A stretch of 47,560 nucleotides of DNA, taken from Bacteroidales bacterium UBA2714 (GTDB taxonomy: Bacteria; Bacteroidota; Bacteroidia; Bacteroidales; P3). Both the position numbers and the translations under genes were made by a program. Positions within the stretch are counted from its first letter, which is position 1. Every line of letters begins with the position of its first letter. The stretch spans positions 39,663-87,222 of the forward strand of contig DEKU01000064.1 in assembly GCA_002354035.1 (NCBI GenBank), read 5' to 3'. This document shows, one piece after another, positions 24,789 to 31,324 of this stretch. A model generated the notes under the pieces. The model made no database searches. It had not been told where the DNA came from and was given only the letters and a program-made list of their open reading frames with translations.

Positions 24789-25070
24789 AAAAAAGAAGCG
24801 CGGGACAAAGTCGCTTGCTTATCCCGCAACTCTGGCTCTGGATTGCCTTCTCGCTAAAGATAAGCAATGCCAAAGCCCACGCTGTTGCGTATATAGCCAC
24901 ACCACAACGTGGGGCTTGGAAGCCCCACAGCGTGTGCTACAATACGAACACATGGACGCTTGTCATTGCCTTACCGTGTAGCGAGATGATGAATTTTCCA
25001 GATTCGAGTTGCCAACGGATAAGACGCCAACTCACGTCTTGTTATTATGTCCTGTCAAACCTGTTGTTTG
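24789..25070 (-). ncRNA. ssrS: Structured noncoding RNA, 6S-like (Bacteroidales-1-type candidate)
   Basis: The minus strand holds an RNA of about 282 nt that folds into one long rod. Outer to inner, the paired arms in plus-strand text are CTTATCC/GGATAAG, GCAACTC/GAGTTGC and TCTGGA/TCCAGA. An internal bubble follows, then CTCGCTA/TAGCGAG, TAAGCAATG/CATTGCCTTA and CGTAT/ATACG with AGC/GCT and ACAC/GTGT. The top hairpin is GTGGGGCT/AGCCCCAC. A closing stem, central bubble and apical stem are the signature of 6S RNA, which binds RNA polymerase. It starts after a TACCTTTGCAC promoter and ends in GCGGGA/TCCCGC followed by a T6 tract on the minus strand. The 5' end has its own small hairpin (GTCAAAC/GTTTGAC). 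It lies 70 bp upstream of the restriction gene on the same strand, so a 5' leader role is the alternative. Confidence 0.65.
24795..24826 (-). terminator. Terminator of the 6S-like RNA
   Basis: On the minus strand GCGGGA and TCCCGC pair around a 15- to 16-nt loop and are followed by GCTTC and six Ts. This fixes the RNA's 3' end and separates it from the restriction gene. Confidence 0.7.
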
Positions 25071-25076
25071 ACGGTG

Positions 25077-25084
25077 CAAAGGTA
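25077..25084 (-). promoter_or_regulatory. -7 promoter box of the 6S-like RNA
   Basis: On the minus strand TACCTTTGC matches TAnnTTTG and lies about 7 bp upstream of the first hairpin of the RNA. Confidence 0.65.
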
Positions 25085-25207
25085 CGATTTTTTTTTGAAT
25101 TATGGATTTTCTGGATAGAAGATGGGCAGATTCTTTCAATTTGCTTTCATGTCGCGTCATTATCAGTACATGACCCGTAGCACCAAACCAGGCTGCTTGA
25201 AACACAG

Positions 25208-25247
25208 AACTGCCCCACCCCTTTGTTGGTAGGGGCAGGGCAGTTCA
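25208..25247. terminator. Hairpin downstream of the S41 peptidase gene
   Basis: GAACTGCCC pairs with GGGCAGTTC, with a second inner pairing (ACCCCT/AGGGGC region). It begins 14 bp beyond the peptidase stop and lacks a clear T-tract. Confidence 0.6.
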
Positions 25248-25260
25248 TTATGACAACCCA

Positions 25261-26553
25261 TTAATGGCGGGCGATGTAGTCGAAGGCGGCGTCCAGCTGG
25301 GGCTTGAAACTGCCGCCATAGTCCTTGCGCAGAACAGTCTGGTCCGGTATATGGCCGATGCCTTCAGCCACCTTCCCATTCACACGCGCCTCGAAGGTAG
25401 AGGTGTAGATGTAATGGCCATAGTAGTTGACATTGTCGCCGAAGGGGCCACCATAGTTGAGATTGATGTCGGAGACGGGTTGCAGCGGGCCGGTGGCACC
25501 ATAGGTGCGCTCACCAATGGTGTGGGCAGTGGGCAGCACAGCCTTGGCACAGAGCGGTTCAATCTCTCCCATGCTGATAGAATTGATGTCGCACAGGATG
25601 ACATACGGGATGCCTTCGGCGGCGATGTCGCGATGGTAAGTCTTGTTGGGATGGACATAATACGGTGTCCACTGCGAATACTCCAGCCGTCCGGGACCCT
25701 CTTTGTAGCGGGTCTCCATCACCATGGCGGGCTGGTTCAGGAACGTACCTATCAGATAGTCCAGGTCGTCCTGATAGCCGCCACTGTTGGCACGGTTGTC
25801 CAGAATGATGCCCGCCAGCTGCTCGCGCGGTGTGTCGACAATAGCGCGCAGCCACCGGTCCAGCAACTCGGCTCCGCGTCCCGCCTCGGTCGTATCGCCC
25901 AGACTGCGGATGATGGGAGTGAACGCCGCCATCGACTGCCACAGGTAGGGCACCACCCGGCCGTCGGGCAGGCGGAACAGGATGTAGTGATACGTCACAT
26001 TGGACGAAATGGACTCCTCCTTGAACGAAAACCGGCCGCTCTCATGTTCCACCACCGTGTAGCCCTCGCCCTCAATACCATTCAGGAAAGAGACGATGGA
26101 GACTTTCTCGTCGGTGTGGCTCTCGATATAATAGTCACGATTGTTCACATCGCTGCGCCCCGGACTGACCACCGCCAGTTTATTGCCCTCCGCGGCCACA
26201 GGATGCAGATTCTGCACCACCACCGACATGTGATGGTCCTTCATCTGGCCGAAAATGGCTCCATACATCATCGTCAGCGAATCGATGCTCACCTCCTTTC
26301 CGGCCGAATGCATCTGGTCGAGCGCCCTGAACCGGGGCAGAAAAGCCTCGTAGACCCAATCCCAGTCGGTCGAATCCACATCCCAGAACACATATCCTGT
26401 GCTGATGCTCTTCCAAATAAACGTGAACTGCTCCTCGTAAGTGCTGTAAGCCAACTTATGGCTCTCGCCGATATAAGGCACATAGTCCGAATCCTTGCGG
26501 CACGAGCTGAAAAGCAAGCCGGCCACCATGGCGATAAGAATAGTCTTCTTCAT
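25261..26553 (-). CDS. S41 family peptidase lipoprotein
   Basis: The 430-residue protein has a lipoprotein signal (MKKTILIAMVAGLLFSSC, Cys18) and a C-terminal S41 (tail-specific protease-like) domain. Visible motifs are IILDNRANSGGYQDDLDYLIG and the serine nucleophile region CDINSISMGEIEPL, where Ser325 or Ser327 is the likely nucleophile. It fits the group of Bacteroidota S41 lipoproteins that lack a PDZ domain. The start codon overlaps the stop of the upstream barrel-protein gene by four bases (ATGA), so the two are translationally coupled. The pair probably acts at the outer membrane. The substrate is unknown. Confidence 0.82.
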   Translation of the reverse strand: MKKTILIAMVAGLLFSSCRKDSDYVPYIGESHKLAYSTYEEQFTFIWKSISTGYVFWDVDSTDWDWVYEAFLPRFRALDQMHSAGKEVSIDSLTMMYGAIFGQMKDHHMSVVVQNLHPVAAEGNKLAVVSPGRSDVNNRDYYIESHTDEKVSIVSFLNGIEGEGYTVVEHESGRFSFKEESISSNVTYHYILFRLPDGRVVPYLWQSMAAFTPIIRSLGDTTEAGRGAELLDRWLRAIVDTPREQLAGIILDNRANSGGYQDDLDYLIGTFLNQPAMVMETRYKEGPGRLEYSQWTPYYVHPNKTYHRDIAAEGIPYVILCDINSISMGEIEPLCAKAVLPTAHTIGERTYGATGPLQPVSDINLNYGGPFGDNVNYYGHYIYTSTFEARVNGKVAEGIGHIPDQTVLRKDYGGSFKPQLDAAFDYIARH

Positions 26554-27302
26554 TGCTGTCTGGTATTAGGGAGTTGATATGCCACGCCCACGGAGAGCGA
26601 CAGTGTGTTCAAATAACGATAGTCACGCAACGCGGGATAGCCCCTGTGGTGACTGACCAGGTCGTAATAATAAAGCGCGTCGAGACTGACACTCCACGCA
26701 CTGCCCAGGCGGTAGCTCACCTCCACACCGCCCATCACACCGGCGTCGAACCGCCGCTGATAGTCGGCAAAGTCGGGCTGCGCATCGAAATCGGAAAAGA
26801 AGACTTCATAATCCGTCATCGTATACGTCATCCCCCGCAGGCGCTGCGCCACCCAGTAGCCCGCAAAGCCACCGAGCAACAGATGACCGCGCAGCCGCTC
26901 ACCGCCAAACGAGAAATCAGCCATAACGGGGAGATAGGCATACGTGGACAGATGGTCGGTATAGACCGGGCGCAGATAATTCAACTGCCGCTGCATGCGG
27001 TGGCACCGCTGCATCACACCCGCGTCGGCCCGCACCGCAAGCCACTGCGTCACAGCATAGCGGCCTACAGCCGCCACATCGAACCCCCGTCCGGACTGAT
27101 AAACCACATCCACCCGTCCGGCCTGCGGACGGGAAATCGTAGTGCTTGCCGCACCGGCTCTCAATCCTACACTCCAGCGGCCTTCAGCCGTATCCCTCCC
27201 CTCTTGGAAGGGGATGCCGAAGTCCGGGGTGAGCCTCCCCACATGGGCAGAGACCTGAGGCCCTGCCAGGCATAAAGCCAACATAAACAGAACACTTTTC
27301 AT
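26550..27302 (-). CDS. Putative outer-membrane beta-barrel protein
   Basis: Starting at the ATG at 27302 gives 250 residues with a signal peptide (MKSVLFMLALCLAGPQVSA). The reading frame runs 32 codons further upstream, but that overlaps the promoter box at 27376 and has no signal-like start. The mature part has alternating aromatic and small residues throughout, with segments such as HLLLGGFAGYWVAQRL, VMGGVEVSYRLGSAWSVSLDALYYYDL and a terminal LSLSVGVAYQL strand. The pattern fits an 8- to 10-strand outer-membrane barrel of unknown function. Its stop overlaps the S41 peptidase start, and a TATCTTTG box is 74 bp upstream. Confidence 0.7.
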   Translation of the reverse strand: MKSVLFMLALCLAGPQVSAHVGRLTPDFGIPFQEGRDTAEGRWSVGLRAGAASTTISRPQAGRVDVVYQSGRGFDVAAVGRYAVTQWLAVRADAGVMQRCHRMQRQLNYLRPVYTDHLSTYAYLPVMADFSFGGERLRGHLLLGGFAGYWVAQRLRGMTYTMTDYEVFFSDFDAQPDFADYQRRFDAGVMGGVEVSYRLGSAWSVSLDALYYYDLVSHHRGYPALRDYRYLNTLSLSVGVAYQLPNTRQQ

Positions 27303-27375
27303 ATCATTACAATAAAAAACAATTACCAATAAAAACCCGGATGCTCCGCCGCAACACAACCCGTCTTCCAGTTTG

Positions 27376-27383
27376 CAAAGATA
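27376..27383 (-). promoter_or_regulatory. -7 promoter box of the barrel protein/S41 peptidase pair
   Basis: The minus strand reads TATCTTTGC, an exact TAnnTTTG match. It supports the start at 27302. Confidence 0.6.
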
Positions 27384-27450
27384 AACATTTTTCAACACAT
27401 AACAGAAAAATCCCTCCCCTACCCTTTTTCAAAGAAGACGGCAGAGGTAT

Positions 27451-28085
27451 GAATTCCCAAAAGGGAATGCCGCTTGTGGGGAGAAGAGATTGAGAGAAAA
27501 CCCCACGGGGTATTGAGTGGGTGGAATAAGGGGTTGCTATTAAGAGCAAAGCCCTACAGGCTATCTTGTAGCGACAGATTTCCCCGGAGGGGATGACTAT
27601 TATAATAGCAAAGAGAACAAAGCGAGATCGATTCCCCGGAGGGAATGGCTATCAATAGGTTAGCTACTGGTATTCACCTCGGAGAGGTGAGACTATTAAT
27701 AACACCGTACAAGCCGATGGCGCAGTGCAGTGCCGCACGGCAACACATCCTCTGCGTCCCGAAGGGACGCGACAAAAAAAAGAAAACCCTCCGTTTTAGA
27801 AAACTCCTACGGAGTATTGAGAAGGAGGAATAAGGGTGAGTTGCTATTAAGAGGAAAGCCCTACGGGCTATATTGTAGCGACAGGCTTCCCCAGAGGGGA
27901 TGGCTCTCAATAGCAAAGAGAACAAAGCGAGATCGGTTCCCCGGAGGGGATGACTCTTAATAGCAAAGAGAACAAAGCGAGATCGATTCCCCGGAGGGGA
28001 TGACGCTTGTGGGGAGAAAAGATTGTGATCAAAGCCCTACGGGCTATCTTGTAGCGACAGGCTTCCCCGGAGGGTATGACGCTTC
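27451..28085. repeat. Third cluster of palindromic repeats, diverged variants
   Basis: The same three classes recur with different arms. Class C appears as ACCCCACGGGGTATTG and ACTCCTACGGAGTATTG. Class B appears as GCCCTACAGGCTATCTTG and GCCCTACGGGCTATATTG. Class A appears as CCCCGGAGGGGATGAC, CCCCAGAGGGGATGGC and CACCTCGGAGAGGTGAGAC. The joint AATAGCAAAGAGAACAAAGC between A units repeats four times. An unrelated hairpin (GCGTCCCGAAGGGACGC) lies within. Several changes on one arm are matched on the other. The cluster lies upstream of the barrel protein promoter and downstream of pgk. Confidence 0.85.
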
Positions 28086-28620
28086 TAAAGAGATGATATT
28101 GAGTGGGAACAACATCGGGGATTATTGGGCAACCGGCAAGACGGCATGTCTTCGTGATGGATTAGAGACACCTGCGCCCGGCTGGGCCTATCATCAAAAG
28201 CAAAGCCGAGAAGGCTGGACTGACCCGGAGCATAACCCGTCGCACTGCGTTTTGCCTACTTTTCCATCCTACTTTGTTTATTCAGCAGAATATAAATCTA
28301 ATCTAAATCTAAATAAAATCTAATCTAAATCTAAACAAAGTAGATTCAATACTGATACCTCAGGATTGGCTGACAGCCCTTAGCGGCCCAGCGCACCCCT
28401 CCCCCACTGCCATTGGCCCAACTGTCTGCACCCCAGCCATGCACCGCATACCCTGGCGGGACTACCGACCCTCTGCGGCACCTTTACTTTGCCAGATTGC
28501 GGCAGAGGTGGACTCGTGGATTGGGATGTATGGGCGGCTATTTGAGCTGACGGGGGGAAAGCGAGTCAGAAAACTTTACCGTGGGCGGGGTGGCAAAGAT
28601 GTGCAATCCGATGGGGAAAA
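28086..28620. other. Gene-free stretch between repeat cluster three and pgk
   Basis: I find no supported gene. The stretch holds a 12-bp inverted repeat enclosing a tandem 22-bp repeat (28269-28343), a CTGAC/GTCAG hairpin around 28547-28569, and otherwise featureless GC-rich sequence. An open frame on the plus strand starting at 28439 continues as the shadow of pgk and is rejected. Confidence 0.5.
28269..28343. repeat. Inverted repeat enclosing a tandem 22-bp AT-rich repeat
   Basis: CTACTTTGTTTA (28269-28280) is matched by TAAACAAAGTAG (28332-28343). Between them AAATCTAATCTAAATCTAAA occurs twice without change, at 28294-28313 and 28316-28335. The block is strongly AT-rich in a GC-rich neighbourhood. 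Confidence 0.8.
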
Positions 28621-28623
28621 AAC

Positions 28624-28652
28624 AATGCAGGAGCGGTTGTCGCTCCTGCATT
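28624..28652 (-). terminator. Rho-independent terminator of pgk
   Basis: AATGCAGGAGCG pairs with CGCTCCTGCATT around a 5-nt loop, and on the minus strand it is followed by GTTTTTTCCCC. It ends the arginine deiminase-to-pgk operon. Confidence 0.85.
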
Positions 28653-28672
28653 TTGTATGTAGACTAATGCTG

Positions 28673-29869
28673 TCAGTCTTGGATGGCTTTGATGCCGGGA
28701 AGGACTTTGCCTTCGAGATATTCGAGCATGGCGCCGCCACCGGTGGAGACGTAGCTCATTTGGTTGGCGAAGCCCATCTGCTTGACGGCGGCCACGGAGT
28801 CGCCACCGCCCACAGCCGCATAGGCGCCTTGTTTGCAGGCTTCGGCCACATAGGTGGCAATCTCGCTGGTGCCTTTGGCGAAAGCGGGTATTTCGAAGAC
28901 GCCGGCAGGGCCGTTCCAGAGAATGGTCTTGCTGTTCATGATGATGTCGCGGATGGCACGGCAGCTTTCGGGGCCGCAGTCCATGCTCTCCCAGCCGTCG
29001 GGCACTTCACCGGAGGGGACAATCTGGGTGTTGGCGTCGTTGCTGAACTTGTCGCCGATGACGCTGTCGACGGGGAGGTAGTATTTGACACCCTTCTCGT
29101 CCATGCGGCGCATGAGGTCGCGGGCAAGGTCGAGCTTGTCGTCTTCGCAGATGCTGTTACCGATTTTTCCGCCGAGGGCTTTGGTGAAGGTGTAGCGCAT
29201 GCCGCCGATGATGACGATGTTGTCGACTTTGTTCATCATACTTTCGAGGATGCCGATTTTGCTGCTCACCTTACTGCCGCCGATGATAGCTGTGAAGGGA
29301 CGCGGAGCATTGTGCATGAGTTTTTCGAGGTTGGTGACCTCGTGCTCCATCAGGAAGCCGAAGTATTTGTCGTTGGGGAAGAACTTGGCGATGACGGCCG
29401 TGGAGCTGTGCTCGCGGTGGGCGGCGCCGAAGGCGTCGTTGACGTAACAGTCGCCCAGGGCGGCCAGCTGGCGGGCGAGGTCTTCGCCGCCTTTGGTCTC
29501 TTCGGGATAGAAGCGGATGTTTTCGAGGAGCATGACTTGGCCGCTTTTGAGGTCGCGCGCCATCTGTTCGGGCACTCCGGAGCCGAGCAGCTGTTGGGTG
29601 AACAGGACGGGTTTGCCGAGCAGTTCCTCAAAGCGTTTGGCCACGGGCTGGAGGGTGAATTCGGGTTCGAAACCGCCTTTCTTGGGACGGCCGAAGTGGG
29701 CCATGATGATGACGGCGGCGCCGTCCTTCAGCAGTTTGTTGATGGTGGGCATGGCCTCGACAATGCGAGTGTCGTCGGTGACATGTTTATTCTCGTCGAC
29801 AGGGACGTTGAAGTCCACGCGCAGAAGCACTTTGCGACCGTTGAAATTGGTATTTTCAATAGATTTCAT
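28673..29869 (-). CDS. pgk: Phosphoglycerate kinase
   Basis: The protein interconverts 1,3-bisphosphoglycerate plus ADP and 3-phosphoglycerate plus ATP in glycolysis. I start at the ATG at 29869 (MKSIENTNFNGRK), giving 398 residues, because the two upstream codons begin with TTG. Visible family motifs are VLLRVDFNVPVDEN near the N-terminus, the substrate-binding MAHFGRPK, the hinge-side IIGGSKVSSKIGILESMM, and the C-terminal nucleotide-binding GGGDSVAAVKQMGF with YVSTGGGAMLEYLEGK. Length and all motifs are intact. It is the last gene of the long operon, 38 bp after atpB, and is followed by a good terminator. Confidence 0.95.
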   Translation of the reverse strand: MKSIENTNFNGRKVLLRVDFNVPVDENKHVTDDTRIVEAMPTINKLLKDGAAVIIMAHFGRPKKGGFEPEFTLQPVAKRFEELLGKPVLFTQQLLGSGVPEQMARDLKSGQVMLLENIRFYPEETKGGEDLARQLAALGDCYVNDAFGAAHREHSSTAVIAKFFPNDKYFGFLMEHEVTNLEKLMHNAPRPFTAIIGGSKVSSKIGILESMMNKVDNIVIIGGMRYTFTKALGGKIGNSICEDDKLDLARDLMRRMDEKGVKYYLPVDSVIGDKFSNDANTQIVPSGEVPDGWESMDCGPESCRAIRDIIMNSKTILWNGPAGVFEIPAFAKGTSEIATYVAEACKQGAYAAVGGGDSVAAVKQMGFANQMSYVSTGGGAMLEYLEGKVLPGIKAIQD

Positions 29870-29907
29870 AAGCAATAATATTTTAGGTTAATAACTATCT
29901 GTCGTGT

Positions 29908-31029
29908 TTAAGCTTTGGCGTGTTCGGGTTCGTGGACAGCCATGCCGATGTAGAGGGCGGAGAGCATGGTGAAAACGAAGGCCTGGATGTAGGCCACCAG
30001 GCATTCGAGCACGCTGATGAAGACACTGAAGATGACGGATATAACCGAGACACCAGCACCGACGCCCATGGAGAGGGTGTTGCTGATGATGAAGATGATG
30101 ACCACAAAACCGAGGATGACGATGTGACCAGCAGTCATGTTGGCAAAAAGACGAATCATGAGCACGATGGGCTTGGTGAAGACTCCGACAAGCTCGACGA
30201 CGGGCATGAGGGGGAAGATTTTAAGCCATGCGGGGACTCCGGGGGTGTTGAAAATATCGATCCAGTAATGTTTGTTGCCGCTGAGGTTGGTGATGAGGAA
30301 GGTGATGACGGCCAGTGTGGCGGTGACGGCCAGGTTGCCCGTCACGTTGGCGCCGGCTGGGAAGAATGGGATGAGACCCATGCAGTTGCTGAAGAAGATA
30401 AAGAAGAAGAGGGTGAGCATGTAGGGGAGGTACTTCTGGTAGTGGGCTTCGCCAATCATGGGACGCACGATACTGTCGCGGACAAAGACAACCAGCATTT
30501 CGACCAGCGACTGGATGCCTTTGGGGGCCTGGTTTTGGCGTTTTTTGTAGCCGCGCTTGGCTATCATCACAATGACGATGAGCAGCAGGACGATAATCAT
30601 GATGGCGGCGGAGACTTTGGTGATGGAGAAGTCGAGCGGTTTGACGATGTTACCTTCTTGGTCCAAAAGGGGTTGGCCGTCCTGGCCGACACAGATTATC
30701 TCCTCTTTCTCGATGCCGCCGCCCACGAGGCGATAGCCTTTGTAGTCGGCATGGCCATGGTGGAATTTGGAGGACATGAAGATGTCGAGGTGTCCGTCGT
30801 TGATGAGGATGACCGGGAGGGGGATGGCCACGGCGTGCTCGACTCCGGCTTTGTCGAAAAAGTCGAACATGTGCCACGAATGGGCATCGGTGACATGGCC
30901 TATGATAGTTGAACCAGGGTTGAAAGCTGTCTCCTCAGCCTGAGGTTCGTGATTTGTGGGCTCCTGAGCATTGACTTGCATTCCGAAAAGGAGTGCGAGC
31001 GAGAGCAGGAAAGGTACTATCTTCTTCAT
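29908..31029 (-). CDS. atpB: ATP synthase F0 subunit a
   Basis: The 373-residue protein is the proton-channel subunit a of the F-type ATP synthase. It has a signal-like start (MKKIVPFLLSLALLFGMQVNAQ) and a long periplasmic N-terminal region typical of Bacteroidota versions. The membrane domain follows, with MLTLFFFIFFSNCMGLIPFFPAGANVTGNLAVTATLA and the essential arginine Arg293 in IRLFANMTAGH. The last helices end QAFVFTMLSALYIGMAVHEPEH. It looks intact. The surprise is the setting: neither atpE nor atpF follows and no F1 genes precede. It lies between a small basic protein gene and pgk, with gaps of 21 and 38 bp, so the rest of the synthase must be encoded elsewhere. Confidence 0.94.
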   Translation of the reverse strand: MKKIVPFLLSLALLFGMQVNAQEPTNHEPQAEETAFNPGSTIIGHVTDAHSWHMFDFFDKAGVEHAVAIPLPVILINDGHLDIFMSSKFHHGHADYKGYRLVGGGIEKEEIICVGQDGQPLLDQEGNIVKPLDFSITKVSAAIMIIVLLLIVIVMIAKRGYKKRQNQAPKGIQSLVEMLVVFVRDSIVRPMIGEAHYQKYLPYMLTLFFFIFFSNCMGLIPFFPAGANVTGNLAVTATLAVITFLITNLSGNKHYWIDIFNTPGVPAWLKIFPLMPVVELVGVFTKPIVLMIRLFANMTAGHIVILGFVVIIFIISNTLSMGVGAGVSVISVIFSVFISVLECLVAYIQAFVFTMLSALYIGMAVHEPEHAKA

Positions 31030-31050
31030 TGTTATGGGTTTTGATTGTGT

Positions 31051-31317
31051 TTAATCGATGATTTTCGAGGTGTTGTTGAAAATGTCTACCTGCAAGATGT
31101 CGAAAAGGCCGAGCTGGTTTTGGGGCTCTTTGTCGTTGGCGGCGGGGTGGTATTGCTTCAGGGCTTCGCGCACTAAGCGTTTGGCCGCCACGGGACGGGA
31201 GATGCCGTGTTCCAGCGCATAGATCCTCAGCTTCTCGCCCTCCCTTTCGGAGAGTGAGAAGCTGATTTTCTTTGCTTTTTTTACTTTAGCCTTTTTGGCA
31301 TGTGGGGTAGCACTCAT
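31051..31317 (-). CDS. Small basic protein of unknown function, possibly DNA-binding
   Basis: I use the ATG at 31317, giving 88 residues, because it starts 7 bp after the DUF2723 stop rather than overlapping that gene. The start is lysine-rich (SATPHAKKAKVKKAKK), followed by ISFSLSEREGEKLRIYALEHG, then ISRPVAAKRLVREALKQY. One strand plus two helices of this kind fits a ribbon-helix-helix DNA-binding fold. The tail NQLGLFDILQVDIFNN is acidic and hydrophobic. No membrane segment is seen, so it is not the AtpI/AtpZ assembly protein often found before atpB. It is encoded in the same transcript as atpB; its role is unknown. Confidence 0.6.
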   Translation of the reverse strand: MSATPHAKKAKVKKAKKISFSLSEREGEKLRIYALEHGISRPVAAKRLVREALKQYHPAANDKEPQNQLGLFDILQVDIFNNTSKIID

Positions 31318-31324
31318 GGGCAGA

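Noticed and set aside
24789..25070. tmRNA or RNase P RNA
   Set aside because: There is no tRNA-like end with CCA and tag frame, and none of the conserved RNase P core sequence; the fold is a single rod.
28439..29878. 479-residue open frame on the plus strand
   Set aside because: It is almost wholly antisense to pgk and begins in featureless sequence.
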